DNA of 51,817 bases from an uncultured Caulobacterales bacterium. Its GTDB lineage: Bacteria; Pseudomonadota; Alphaproteobacteria; Caulobacterales; Caulobacteraceae. The notes under the pieces are model-generated. The model was given only the letters and a program-made list of their open reading frames with translations. It was not told where the DNA came from and did not search any database. Numbering within the stretch: position 1 is the first letter of the stretch; the number at the start of each line of letters is the position of its first letter. Location: positions 1 to 51,817 of the forward strand of contig CAIOHT010000065.1 of the NCBI GenBank assembly GCA_903858185.1, read 5' to 3'. A program made the translations under genes and the position numbers. This document shows positions 7,468 to 15,576 of this stretch, piece after piece.

Positions 7468-8346
7468 ATGTTCAAGACCATGAAACGCCTGCTCGCCCTG
7501 TTCAGCCTGATCCTGCCGCTCGGCGCGGGCGTCGCCCAGGCGGCGGAGCCGACCCGCTTCTCTGTCGAGGTGCGCGGCGAGGGGCCGGACGTGATCCTGA
7601 TCCCCGGCCTGGCGTCCTCACGGGACGTCTGGCGCGATACGGCGAAGCAGCTCGAAGGCCGCTACCGGGTGCACCTGATCCAGGTCGCCGGCTTCGCTGG
7701 ATCGGCCGCGGGCGGCAATGCCGAAGGGGCCGTGGTCGAGCCGCTGGCCGACGAGATCGTCGCCTATATCAAGTCCAACAAACTCGACCATCCAGCGGTG
7801 ATCGGCCATTCGATGGGCGGGTTCACCGGCCTGCTGATCGCCGCCCACCATCCCGGGGCGATCGGACGGCTGATGGTCGTCGACGCCCTGCCGTTCTTCA
7901 GCGTCCTGTTCAATCCGATGGCGACGGTGGCGATGGTCACTCCCCAGGCGGTCATGGCCCGCGACGGATTGATCGCCCAGTCCGCCGACGCTTTCGCACA
8001 GGGACAGGAGCGGTCGATGGCGACCCTCATCAAGACGCCCGAGGCGCGCGCCGAGCCGACGGCCTGGTCCCTGACCACAGATCGCGGGGTCATGGCGCGC
8101 GCCATGTACGACGTGATGACCTCTGACCTGCGGAGCGACCTGTCGGGGATCACCATCCCGGTGACCGTCACCTATGCGAGGGACCCTTCGATGGGATTCT
8201 TCTACAGCGTCGTCGACCAAGTCTACGCTGGCAACTACGGACCGCTCAAGGGTGTGACGCTGAAGCCCGTCGACGGAGCCTTCCACTTCATCATGCTCGA
8301 CCAGCCGCCCACGTTCGCGGCCGAGGTCGAGGCCTTCCTTCGCTAG
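7468..8346 (+). CDS. Exported alpha/beta hydrolase
   Basis: The 292-residue protein starts with a Sec signal peptide (basic MFKTMKRLL, hydrophobic core, AQA-A cleavage near residue 25). The mature part is an alpha/beta hydrolase: oxyanion-loop LIPGLASSRDVW, nucleophile elbow GHSMGG with Ser115, an aspartate candidate in YARDPS, and the late histidine in GAFHFIMLDQP. It is expected to act in the periplasm on an ester or thioester that cannot be named. It follows the membrane protein by 30 bases with a GGAG-type site, so it seems to be part of the same operon. Confidence 0.88.
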   Translation: MFKTMKRLLALFSLILPLGAGVAQAAEPTRFSVEVRGEGPDVILIPGLASSRDVWRDTAKQLEGRYRVHLIQVAGFAGSAAGGNAEGAVVEPLADEIVAYIKSNKLDHPAVIGHSMGGFTGLLIAAHHPGAIGRLMVVDALPFFSVLFNPMATVAMVTPQAVMARDGLIAQSADAFAQGQERSMATLIKTPEARAEPTAWSLTTDRGVMARAMYDVMTSDLRSDLSGITIPVTVTYARDPSMGFFYSVVDQVYAGNYGPLKGVTLKPVDGAFHFIMLDQPPTFAAEVEAFLR

Positions 8347-8445
8347 CCGACCCTTCCTGTTTCCCCGCCGGACCATCCTGCCCGCTTCGGGGAGGAGCGA
8401 GGCTCCATGCCCGGACGCCGGCAACAACCCCTGAAAGGACATACC

Positions 8446-9327
8446 GTGTTCAACCGCCTGAAACGCACTGCCGCGGCCTGCGCCGCCCTCGTCACAGTTA
8501 CCCTCGCGGCCTTCCCCGCCGCCGCTGATCCGGCGATCTGGGTCATCAAGGACGAGGACTCGACCATCTACCTGCTGGGCACAGTCCATATCCTCAAGCC
8601 CGAGACCGTCTGGCGCACCCCGGCCATCGACAAGGCGCTGGGTGAGTCTGCCGAACTGTGGGTCGAGGTCGACACCGACGACGCGGCCGGCATGCAGTCC
8701 CTGATCGGCCGCTATGGCCTGGACCCGGCGAACCCGCTGTCCGGCAAGCTGTCCCCGGAGGAGCTCGTCCGGTTCCGCGCTGCTGTCGTGAGCCTGGGCG
8801 CCGACCCGGCGCGGTTCGAACCGTTCCGTCCCTGGCTGGCCGGCCTGACGCTCAGCGTCGCGCCACTGCTCAAGAGCGGCTTTGATCCCAAGAGCGGCGT
8901 CGAGGAAAAGCTCAAGGCCGCGGCCCGCGACGGCGCCAAGCCGATCCGCACGCTCGAGTCCCAGGAGCAGCAGATCCGCTTCTTTGCCGACCTGCCGCCC
9001 CGCGAAGAGCTGCAGTTCCTGCTCTCGGCGCTGGACGCCACCGAAGACACGTCGTCCATGCTCGAGGGTCTGGTCTCGGCCTGGAGCAGCGGCGACGTCG
9101 ATACGATCGGCACGCTGATGAACGACGAGATGGCCGTGAAGTATCCCGGACTCTACGACGCCCTGCTCGTGCGCCGGAACAAGGACTGGGCCGGCCAGAT
9201 CCAGACGCTGCTCAAGGGCAAGGGCGTGGTGCTGATCGCCGTCGGCGCGGCCCACCTGGCCGGACCGGACAGTGTCCAGGCCCAGCTGGCCAGCCGGCGC
9301 ATCGTTGCAGATCGTCTGCCGGACTAG
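8446..9327 (+). CDS. TraB/GumN (Tiki-like) family protein, exported
   Basis: GTG 8446 with GAAAGGA just upstream is chosen because it gives a clean signal peptide (VFNRLKRTAAACAALVTVTLA ending AAAD). The 293-residue product has the TraB/GumN pattern: IYLLGTVHILKPE at the start of the domain with the GTVH motif, an ELWVEVD strand, and the closing VVLIAVGAAHLAGPDSV motif with the second histidine. The family shares its fold with Tiki metalloproteases and EreA esterases; bacterial members are often predicted periplasmic hydrolases. It is the last gene of the rightward operon and is convergent with the HD-domain gene. Confidence 0.9.
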   Translation: MFNRLKRTAAACAALVTVTLAAFPAAADPAIWVIKDEDSTIYLLGTVHILKPETVWRTPAIDKALGESAELWVEVDTDDAAGMQSLIGRYGLDPANPLSGKLSPEELVRFRAAVVSLGADPARFEPFRPWLAGLTLSVAPLLKSGFDPKSGVEEKLKAAARDGAKPIRTLESQEQQIRFFADLPPREELQFLLSALDATEDTSSMLEGLVSAWSSGDVDTIGTLMNDEMAVKYPGLYDALLVRRNKDWAGQIQTLLKGKGVVLIAVGAAHLAGPDSVQAQLASRRIVADRLPD

Positions 9328-9365
9328 GCTCCCCAGCTACCGACAGGCGGGGAGGGCGTGGCGGG

Positions 9366-9974
9366 TCAGGCCGCCGCGTCCTCCTTCTTGCGCAGATAGA
9401 TCGAGCGCTTGGGCGAGCTCATCACCCGGTGCAGCATCGGCTCGAAGGCCTCCAGCGGCATGGAGTCATAGTTCGGATCGAACGCCGACTGGTCGTACAG
9501 GTGGCAGAACTGGGCGGTGTACTCGAAGTGCGGATGGCCGCGGAACTGCTCGCGCATGTCCCGGTCCAGGCCCAGGTGGTGGAAGAAGTAGTAGCCCTGG
9601 AAGATCCCGTGCTGCTGAACCATGAAGTGGTTGGCCTCGGACACGAACGGAAAGACCATCGCCGCCCCGATGTCCGGGTGGTTGCGCGGGCACAGCACGT
9701 CGCCAATGTCGTGCAGCAGCGCGCAGACGACGTACTCCTCGTCCCGCCCGTCGCGGAACGCCCGGGTCGCGGTCTGCAGGCTGTGCTCCAGCCGGTCGAC
9801 GACAAAGCCGCCGCAGTCGCCCTTGAGCAGGTTCAGATGGGTGATCACCCGACCCGGCAGCTCGCGGCCGTACTCGGCGGAGGCCTGGGCGATCTTCAGC
9901 CAGTCTTCCTGCGTGCTCTCGACCATCGAGGTGAACCCGGCCCGCTCTTCGGACCCGTGTGCGCCATCGGCCAT
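9366..9974 (-). CDS. HD-fold protein with PhnZ/MIOX-like metal-ligand pattern
   Basis: The 202-residue protein has an HD-type metal site: His64 (RLEHSLQTA), His88-Asp89 (LLHDIGD), His99 (NHPDIGA), His122 (QQHGIFQGYYF) and Asp161 (LYDQSAF). The 24-residue step from the first His to the HD pair, a His followed by a Tyr six residues on, and the late YD resemble the mixed-valence diiron oxygenases PhnZ and myo-inositol oxygenase more than nucleotide phosphohydrolases. The substrate is unknown. It may equally be a plain HD phosphohydrolase. It stands alone, 133 bases from the divergent regulator gene at 10108. Confidence 0.8.
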   Translation of the reverse strand: MADGAHGSEERAGFTSMVESTQEDWLKIAQASAEYGRELPGRVITHLNLLKGDCGGFVVDRLEHSLQTATRAFRDGRDEEYVVCALLHDIGDVLCPRNHPDIGAAMVFPFVSEANHFMVQQHGIFQGYYFFHHLGLDRDMREQFRGHPHFEYTAQFCHLYDQSAFDPNYDSMPLEAFEPMLHRVMSSPKRSIYLRKKEDAAA

Positions 9975-10107
9975 GACCGTCTCTCCCAGTACCTGTTAGC
10001 GCCGATGTTGCGGGCCGCTCATCTCCGCGTCAATCCGAAGCTCGTCTCGCCGCCGGTTCACCCTAGCTTAATATACCGAAGGGTAACTTGCCGCACCGGA
10101 GCATGGC

Positions 10108-10575
10108 ATGGTTGATCGGGATTTGAACAGAACCCGCTACATGGGGCGGGTAGGGCTGGACCTGTTCCTTCGTGTGTCGGTGATCGTCGGCGAGCTGTTT
10201 GACGGCGACCTGATCAGCGGGCTCGCATTCTACTCAATTGCCCATGCCAATGTCCGACATCTGAATCAGCCGCGCGTTCTCAACCCGTTGGCCGAGGAGG
10301 GCCTGTTCGCTGACAGCCTCCGGCAGCCGGTTTCCTGCTATTCTGTGGCGAAGCAGCTGGGTATGTCGCGCGAAACGATCCGGCGACACACGCTCAGGCT
10401 CGTGGCTGACGGGCTTTGCATCCAGACTGAGGAACGCAAGTACTACGTGCCCGCGGCGGTCCTCTCGGCCCCCAGGTTCTCGAGGCTTTCCCGCATGCTG
10501 GAAGAGGAACTCGACAGCGCCTTCAGGGATGTCCGGCGATCGAACCTCACTTTTGACGTCGCCGGCCCGGACTGA
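10108..10575 (+). CDS. Winged-helix transcription regulator, unclassified
   Basis: The 155-residue protein has an N-terminal helical region and then a clear helix-turn-helix, CYSVAKQLGMSRETIRRHTLRLVADGL (residues about 76-102), followed by a wing strand (ERKYYVPAAVL). The layout resembles GntR/MarR-like winged helices but I cannot place it in a subfamily. ATG 10108 has GGAG six bases upstream. The gap before it (9975-10107) is AT-richer, including CTTAATATACC, and is a likely promoter region shared with the divergent HD-domain gene. It is convergent with the TetR gene. Confidence 0.75.
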   Translation: MVDRDLNRTRYMGRVGLDLFLRVSVIVGELFDGDLISGLAFYSIAHANVRHLNQPRVLNPLAEEGLFADSLRQPVSCYSVAKQLGMSRETIRRHTLRLVADGLCIQTEERKYYVPAAVLSAPRFSRLSRMLEEELDSAFRDVRRSNLTFDVAGPD

Positions 10576-10595
10576 GGCGTCGATCCGGCTCGGGA

Positions 10596-11210
10596 TCAGG
10601 GCGTCAGGGCGGCCATCAGAAGGTCTATCCGGTCGCGGGTTATGGAGAGCGAGGCGTCAGGCTCTGCGTGGTCGTCAAGAATATCCTGACACCGGGCCGC
10701 AAGGAGATCCCAGATCAGGCCGCAGATAAGTTCCGGCTGAATGTGGGGTACAATTTCGCCGTGTTCGCGCGCCTCGACGGCGGCCTCCATGAGCACCGAG
10801 TAAAGTGCGGCCTGGACCTCGCGACGCTCCGGCGGGAGGTGGCGTTCAATCAGGACCAGCTGCGCCACCGACGGCTCGGTCATCAGATTGTGCATGCGGT
10901 AAAGCGTGTCGGCAAAGTCCGAGCTGCGGGAGATCGCCGCGCGCGCCGCCTCGCCAAGGCCGACGGCTTCATCAGCCAGCACCACCTCGAGCAGATCCAG
11001 CTTGTCGGAGAAGCAGTTGAAGACGGCCCCGATAGACCGGCCAGCGTCCGCCGCCACATCCCTCAGGGTCGTGGCTTCATATCCGAGATCGAGGAACCGC
11101 GCCCGCGCGGAGGCGATCAGCCGCCCGCGCGTGACGATCTTGGCGGCGTCGCGAAGGCTTTGGGGGCGCACTACTATGCCCACGGGAGGGCAAAAACTCA
11201 TCTGGTTCAT
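10596..11210 (-). CDS. TetR-family transcription regulator
   Basis: From ATG 11210 the product has 204 residues. The N-terminal DNA-binding domain is seen in GRLIASARARFLDLGYEATTLRDVAADAGRSIGAVFNCFSDK, named here by its positions (about residues 29-71), the usual TetR helix-turn-helix. The C-terminal part is a ligand domain without recognisable specificity. The start at 11210 is preferred over the upstream frame because GGAG precedes it. A perfect palindrome GGAACGCCGTTCC lies about 80 bases upstream and may be its operator. Confidence 0.85.
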   Translation of the reverse strand: MNQMSFCPPVGIVVRPQSLRDAAKIVTRGRLIASARARFLDLGYEATTLRDVAADAGRSIGAVFNCFSDKLDLLEVVLADEAVGLGEAARAAISRSSDFADTLYRMHNLMTEPSVAQLVLIERHLPPERREVQAALYSVLMEAAVEAREHGEIVPHIQPELICGLIWDLLAARCQDILDDHAEPDASLSITRDRIDLLMAALTP

Positions 11211-11286
11211 GAACTCGACGCTCCAGCCTCTACCATCCGGGACTGCCCAAGCCAGAGTTAGGCTCTTTCGACATCCGAATACTGAT

Positions 11287-11299
11287 GGAACGCCGTTCC
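11287..11299. promoter_or_regulatory. Perfect 13-bp palindrome, possible TetR operator
   Basis: GGAACG-C-CGTTCC is a perfect 6-1-6 palindrome located 77 bases upstream of the TetR start. The half site GAACGCC / GGCGTTC recurs in the nearby tandem repeat (11389-11395 and 11414-11420). Operator function is inferred from position and symmetry only. Confidence 0.35.
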
Positions 11300-11322
11300 G
11301 GGTCTTATTGAAACGCTGACGC

Positions 11323-11428
11323 GGGCTCAAAACGGGGCGCTTGTCTCGCTAGCCGCGCGTGAACGCTAGGGCAGTGGGCTCAAAACGGGGCGTTCGTCTC
11401 GGTATCCGCGCCGGAACGCCGGGGCAGT
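11323..11428. repeat. Tandem duplication of a 53-bp unit
   Basis: Two head-to-tail copies (11323-11375 and 11376-11428) begin GGGCTCAAAACGGGGCG and end GGGCAGT; they agree at 45 of 53 positions. The second copy holds an inverted pair GGCGTTC (11389) / GAACGCC (11414) that the first has partly lost. They occupy most of the 336-base gap between the TetR gene and the membrane protein gene at 11547; the rest of the gap shows nothing else beyond the palindrome at 11287. Confidence 0.8.
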
Positions 11429-11546
11429 GGGCCTCCTGCGGTGTTCCAGTGGGGCCTTCTGCGGCGCTGGCCGGTTTCAGCGCGGGGCCTGCATCCCGTC
11501 TGCATCTCGCCGGTCCAGTGATGGGGCGATGGCGGGAGCGGATCTG

Positions 11547-12038
11547 ATGGACCAAGCGGCGGGACGCTGGCGGACGGGGGCGACGGCGTGGGCGGCGGCG
11601 GCGGCTCTTTGGCTCCCGCTGCTGTGGCAACCGAAATGGTGGCATCCGGACTGCGCGCTACGCGGTGACGGCCCCATCGCCTGGCTTGAGGGTTTCCCTC
11701 TGCCATATGCCGAGCCAAGCACGGTCACGTCGCTGGAATGGTTCATCGCCCCCGTCCCGCTGGCGATCAACCTGTTCCTGATCGGCGCCGCTGTGCTTCC
11801 TCTGGCCTTGATGACGCTGCGCCGGCTCGACCGCTGGTCGCCTTTCGCCGCGAAGGCCTTGTCCGCCGCCGGCTTCGCCGCTGCGGCGCTCGTCATCGCC
11901 TTGTGGATGCTCTTCATCGCCATGGGGGCGTTTCGTCCGACGGCCGGGTTCAGCGATTACACGGGCCGGCTGCGCCCGTGGAACACCATGCCCGCCGTCC
12001 TCGCCGAGGCCCTCGGCAAGCCGGCCTGCACATGGTGA
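11547..12038 (+). CDS. Membrane protein with three helices, unknown function
   Basis: ATG 11547 has GGGAG eight bases upstream; the frame stays open further left through the tandem repeat, which argues against the longer start. The 163-residue protein has hydrophobic helices at about residues 10-27, 66-88 and 102-125, with a large extracytoplasmic segment between the first two (PKWWHPDCALRGDGPIAWLE) and a soluble C-terminus. I do not recognise a family. It is followed by the tRNA gene 95 bases downstream. Confidence 0.7.
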   Translation: MDQAAGRWRTGATAWAAAAALWLPLLWQPKWWHPDCALRGDGPIAWLEGFPLPYAEPSTVTSLEWFIAPVPLAINLFLIGAAVLPLALMTLRRLDRWSPFAAKALSAAGFAAAALVIALWMLFIAMGAFRPTAGFSDYTGRLRPWNTMPAVLAEALGKPACTW

Positions 12039-12133
12039 TCGGGGGCTGCGCGGCGCGCCCCTCATCCTCAATCGTCGCGATGCCTCAGGCCAAGGCTGGA
12101 ACTGGCCGCGGAGTTCGCCTAGAGAGGCCCCGT

Positions 12134-12207
12134 GCGGGCATGATGTAATGGTAGCCTGAAAGCTTCCCAAGCTTTACGCCCGGGTTCGATTCCCGGTGCC
12201 CGCTCCA
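12134..12207 (+). tRNA. tRNA-Gly (anticodon CCC)
   Basis: The 74-base gene folds as a full cloverleaf: acceptor arm GCGGGCA / TGCCCGC, anticodon stem AAAGC / GCTTT with loop TTCCCAA giving anticodon CCC, and T arm with GGTTCGATTCC. The 3' CCA is encoded. The anticodon reads GGG glycine codons. Confidence 0.97.
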
Positions 12208-12338
12208 ATCCCCTCCCGATCTGAACCTTTCCCGGATGGCGGCGTTCCGATCGCAGTCCCTCCATCGGCTCGCGCCTGTGCCCGGACGGCAACCAGGTCG
12301 CCGGGCTGTCCGGTTGCGCCGCTGCCAGGACAAACACC

Positions 12339-12797
12339 ATGAAACGCATTCTGCTCGCGGCGATGGCCGCGTCGGTTCTTGCCGCGTCCGGACCGGCCAT
12401 GGCCGATCCCCAACCCTACGAAGCCTATCGTGATCGTCAGGAGCAGCGGGGCTCCGATGACCGCCGGGATGAACGACGTGGCCCTCAGCAGGCCAACCGT
12501 GACGACCGTCGCGCGCCGCAGGTCAATCGCGGCCAGCGCAGGGCCGAGGCGCGTGCCCAGCGCCGCTACGCCGCCGCCAGGTATCAGCGCCCGCGCGGCT
12601 ACCGTGCCCGTCAGTGGCGCAACGGTGAGCGCCTGCCGGCCAGCTATCGCAGTCGCGCCTACGAGGTCGACTATCGGCGCTACGGCCTGCGCGCTCCGCC
12701 GCGCGGCTACTACTATGTGCGGGTGAACAACGACGTTGTGCTGGTCTCGCGCAACAGCGGCATCATCGCGTCGGTGATCCTGCTGCTCTTCCGCTAG
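12339..12797 (+). CDS. RcnB family periplasmic protein
   Basis: The 152-residue protein has a Sec signal peptide (MKRILLAAMAAS ... AMA-D near residue 23), then a highly basic, Arg/Gln-rich middle with many RR and RD pairs, and the conserved RcnB end: QWRNGERLPASYRSRAYEVDYRRYGL, then PPRGYYYVRVNNDVVLV and a short hydrophobic tail. E. coli RcnB helps keep periplasmic nickel and cobalt balanced; alphaproteobacterial relatives are numerous and mostly unstudied, so metal binding is not implied. AGGA precedes the ATG by 9 bases. A hairpin follows the stop codon. Confidence 0.88.
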   Translation: MKRILLAAMAASVLAASGPAMADPQPYEAYRDRQEQRGSDDRRDERRGPQQANRDDRRAPQVNRGQRRAEARAQRRYAAARYQRPRGYRARQWRNGERLPASYRSRAYEVDYRRYGLRAPPRGYYYVRVNNDVVLVSRNSGIIASVILLLFR

Positions 12798-12809
12798 CAT
12801 GACTGGCCG

Positions 12810-12830
12810 CCCCGGACCGTTGGTCCGGGG
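12810..12830. terminator. Hairpin between convergent genes, probable terminator
   Basis: CCCCGGACC-gtt-GGTCCGGGG forms a perfect 9-bp stem with a 3-base loop, 13 bases after the RcnB stop and 10 bases before the end of the opposing hydrolase gene. There is no T-tract on either side, so it may act bidirectionally as an intrinsic or transcript-protecting hairpin. Confidence 0.6.
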
Positions 12831-12839
12831 TGTGCTTCG

Positions 12840-13733
12840 TCAGGCGGGCCGTCCCAAGAACCCCTCAACCTCGTCCATGAACATCTCGAACCGGTCGTGG
12901 TGCAGCCAGTGGCCGGCGTCGGGGAAGCTCACCGTCCGCGCGTCCCTGAAGTGTCTCGCCCGGCCGTCCTTCTCCGGGTTCGACGCCCAGCTCTTTTCGC
13001 CATAGCAAAGCAGCGTGGGGCAGGTGATCGCCTCCCACAGCTCGGCGACCTGCTGGTGCGTCAGGTCCGGCGCCGACCAGACACGCAGGTAGTTGTCGAA
13101 CTTCCAGCTGTAGGTCCCGTCCTCGTTCTGGCTGACGCCGTGGGCGGTCAGGTGACGGGCCTGGTCGTCGGTGAGGTAGGCGTTCTCGGACTTCATGCGC
13201 TCGTACGCCTCGTCCAGGGTCGGATAGCGTCTGGGCTGGCGGCCCGCCGCCTGGCGCTTCTCGTCGATCCAGCCGCGCAGGCGGTCGGCGACGGGCGTCT
13301 TTTCCCGCTCGGCAATCATGCGGGGAGAGGGGCCCATGCCCTCGATGGCCACCAGCTTGCTGACGTTCTCCGGATAGAGGCCGGTGTAGCGCAGGGCGAC
13401 GTTGCCGCCGAGCGAGTGGGCGATCAGGGTCAGCGGCGCCAGCTTCAGCTGATGGATCAGCTGCGCCAGGTCATAGAGGTAGGACGCCATCGAATAGTCG
13501 CCGTCAGGCGACCAGGCGCTGTCGCCGTGCCCGCGCAGGTCGGGACAGATCACGCGATAGCGGTCGGCCAGCCGCTGGGCGACCCAGTCCCAGCTGCGGC
13601 AATGGTCCCGCCCGCCGTGCAGCAGCAGCAGCGGCGGAGCCTCCGGATCGCCCCAGGCCGCATAGTGCAGCTTCAGCCGCTGCGACATGAAGCTGTGCGA
13701 CGTGGGACCGGTGAGGGGAGCGTGATGGGTCAT
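12840..13733 (-). CDS. Alpha/beta hydrolase, cytoplasmic
   Basis: The 297-residue protein has a full alpha/beta hydrolase core without signal peptide: LLLLHGGRDHCRSWDW (oxyanion HGG), DLRGHGDSAW, nucleophile elbow AHSLGG with Ser107, an acid candidate near CPTLLCYGEKSW, and the histidine in DAGHWLHHD. The lid region (about residues 140-215) is charged and helical. The overall pattern matches epoxide-hydrolase/esterase-like members; the substrate is unknown. Its start is 4 bases after the stop of the aldo/keto reductase upstream, so the two form an operon. Confidence 0.88.
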   Translation of the reverse strand: MTHHAPLTGPTSHSFMSQRLKLHYAAWGDPEAPPLLLLHGGRDHCRSWDWVAQRLADRYRVICPDLRGHGDSAWSPDGDYSMASYLYDLAQLIHQLKLAPLTLIAHSLGGNVALRYTGLYPENVSKLVAIEGMGPSPRMIAEREKTPVADRLRGWIDEKRQAAGRQPRRYPTLDEAYERMKSENAYLTDDQARHLTAHGVSQNEDGTYSWKFDNYLRVWSAPDLTHQQVAELWEAITCPTLLCYGEKSWASNPEKDGRARHFRDARTVSFPDAGHWLHHDRFEMFMDEVEGFLGRPA

Positions 13734-13737
13734 GGGA

Positions 13738-14754
13738 TCACCCCATAGGGTAGAGGATCTCTTTCGTCACCGCGTCGACGGCCTTCATCACCTCGTCGCT
13801 GAGGGTCAGGTCGGCGGCGGCGAGGATGTCGGGCAGCTGGTCCTCGTGGGTCACGCCGACGATGGTCGAGGCGACGAAGTCGTGCTGCTTGCTCCAGGCG
13901 GTGGCCAGGGTCACCGGCGCGATCCCGGCCTCGGCGGCGATGGCCATGAACCGTTCGGTCGAGCTGAGGGTCTTCTCGTTGACGAACCGGCGCGCCATCA
14001 CCGTGTGGCGGCCACCAAGGTTCAAATAGCCAGAGAAGCGCGCGCCTTCCGGCCGGGCGTCGTTCAGGTATTTGCCCGAAAGCACGCCGCCACCCAGCGG
14101 CGAGTAGGGGATCAGGCTGATCCCCTCCTGCAGGCAGACCTGGGACAGGGCGTCCTCGAACCGGCGGTTGTTCATGCTGAAGTTGTTCTGGATCGCCTCG
14201 TAGCGCGCCAGGCCCTCGCGGGCGGAGACGCCGAGGCTCTTCATCAGGCCCCAGGCCGTCTCGTTGCTGCAGCCCAGCACCCGCACCTTGCCCGACTCCA
14301 CCAGGTCGTCGAGCGCGCGCATGACCTCTTCATAGGGGCCGTCATGGTCGGGCCAGTGGGTCTGGTAGAGGTCGATGTAGTCGGTCTGCAGACGCTTGAG
14401 GCTGCCCTCGACGGCGCGGACGATGTTGTGCCGGTCCAGCGCGGTCATGCCAGCCCGCTGGCTGCCCTTGATCCAGCCGTGGCTCGGACCGCAGACCTTG
14501 GTCGCCATCAGAATCTCGTCGCGGCGCCTGGTCTTCATCCAGCGGCCGACGATTTCCTCACAGGTGCCGGCCCACTCCTCTTTCGGCGGCACGGGATAGT
14601 TCTCGGCGGTGTCGAAGAAGTTGATCCCTGCCTCGAGCGACTGGTCCAGCACGCGGTGGGCCATCTTCTCGTCGGCCTGGCCGCCGAAGGTCATGGTCCC
14701 CATGCAGATCTTGGAGACATAGATGGCGCTGCGGCCGAGGCGTTTGGTCTGCAT
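13738..14754 (-). CDS. Aldo/keto reductase
   Basis: The 338-residue protein is a TIM-barrel NADPH-dependent aldo/keto reductase. The catalytic tetrad can be read as Asp and Tyr in FFDTAENYP, Lys in LMATKV and His in YQTHWPDHD. The C-terminal cofactor region appears as STIVGVTHEDQL. The longer loop after FDTAENYPVPP and the overall length resemble the Tas / YajO group. The natural substrate cannot be told. It is the first gene of a leftward pair with the alpha/beta hydrolase. Confidence 0.92.
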   Translation of the reverse strand: MQTKRLGRSAIYVSKICMGTMTFGGQADEKMAHRVLDQSLEAGINFFDTAENYPVPPKEEWAGTCEEIVGRWMKTRRRDEILMATKVCGPSHGWIKGSQRAGMTALDRHNIVRAVEGSLKRLQTDYIDLYQTHWPDHDGPYEEVMRALDDLVESGKVRVLGCSNETAWGLMKSLGVSAREGLARYEAIQNNFSMNNRRFEDALSQVCLQEGISLIPYSPLGGGVLSGKYLNDARPEGARFSGYLNLGGRHTVMARRFVNEKTLSSTERFMAIAAEAGIAPVTLATAWSKQHDFVASTIVGVTHEDQLPDILAAADLTLSDEVMKAVDAVTKEILYPMG

Positions 14755-14880
14755 GTGGGGTCGTCCGGCTAAGGGAGGGCGGGCCGCGACGTCGACGGCC
14801 GCGTCCCCGAGTCCTAGTCGGCTCCCCCGCCGGAAGCCAAGCCCCGAATATCTGTCAGGCCGGGCCGGCGCCGAGTTACG

Positions 14881-15510
14881 CTAGGGGGCCCGCACCACCT
14901 GGACGGCGACCTCGTTTCGCCGCTGGGACGGCAGCCGCCAGGGCGGGTCATAGAACCAGGCCACGGTCTCGCCTTGGGCGCGCCAGCCGGTCCCGGCCAG
15001 CCGCCGCAGCAGTTCGGCCTTTTGCGCACCAACCGCCTCGTCGCGTGTGCTGCCGGAAAAGCGCAGTACGGCGAAGGTTTCCGGCTCTATCGCCACCAGC
15101 CGCACAGACGGATCCTTGGGGATCGGCAGGGTGTCGAGCGTGTACTCGCTCGGCATGATGAACTGGATGCGCCAGGCGCCCGAGCCGTCCGGCGTCTGGC
15201 CGACCGGCGCGGTCATGGCGATCTTTTCAGACGCCTGGGCGACGGGGGCGGTCATGGCGATCGAGGTGCGGGTGGTGTTGCCGCCGAAGATGTAGCCGGC
15301 CAGTCGGCCGAACCCGTCATTGCGCGCCCTCTCATTCCGGCCTGAGACCGTCGTCTCGGCGGCGATCCGCGGTCCGTACTGGCGGATTTCAAGACCCGCC
15401 GGCGAATCCAGCACTGTGAACGCGGGTTCTTCGACGCGCTCGCGGGCCGCGGCGCCCGAGAAAAGTCCGGTCAAAAAAGTCAGGGCGATCGCGGTCACCA
15501 TCAGCTTCAT
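14881..15510 (-). CDS. SOUL heme-binding family protein, exported
   Basis: The 209-residue protein has a signal peptide (MKLMVTAIALTFLTGLFSGAAA) and then the SOUL/HBP domain: FTVLDSPAGLEIRQYGPRIAAET at its start, FGRLAGYIFGGN, two successive IAMTAPV motifs, the strand VRLVAIEPETFAVLRFSG, and the closing WFYDPPWRLPSQRRNEV. These blocks define the family. Heme binding is known for animal members but not shown for most bacterial ones. It is expected to be periplasmic. It is flanked by a 126-base gap and the serine hydrolase gene, with no clear operon partner. Confidence 0.9.
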   Translation of the reverse strand: MKLMVTAIALTFLTGLFSGAAARERVEEPAFTVLDSPAGLEIRQYGPRIAAETTVSGRNERARNDGFGRLAGYIFGGNTTRTSIAMTAPVAQASEKIAMTAPVGQTPDGSGAWRIQFIMPSEYTLDTLPIPKDPSVRLVAIEPETFAVLRFSGSTRDEAVGAQKAELLRRLAGTGWRAQGETVAWFYDPPWRLPSQRRNEVAVQVVRAP

Positions 15511-15576
15511 GTCGTTCTTCCTGCTTCGCCATGAGCGGCGGCCTCGGAGATCGATCTGGCTCGAACGCGCAGAAGA

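Noticed and set aside
9329..9355. CTCCCC ... GGGGAG pairing between the TraB and HD-domain genes as a terminator
   Set aside because: Only six pairs with a 14-base loop and no T-tract; too weak to call although its position between convergent genes is suitable.
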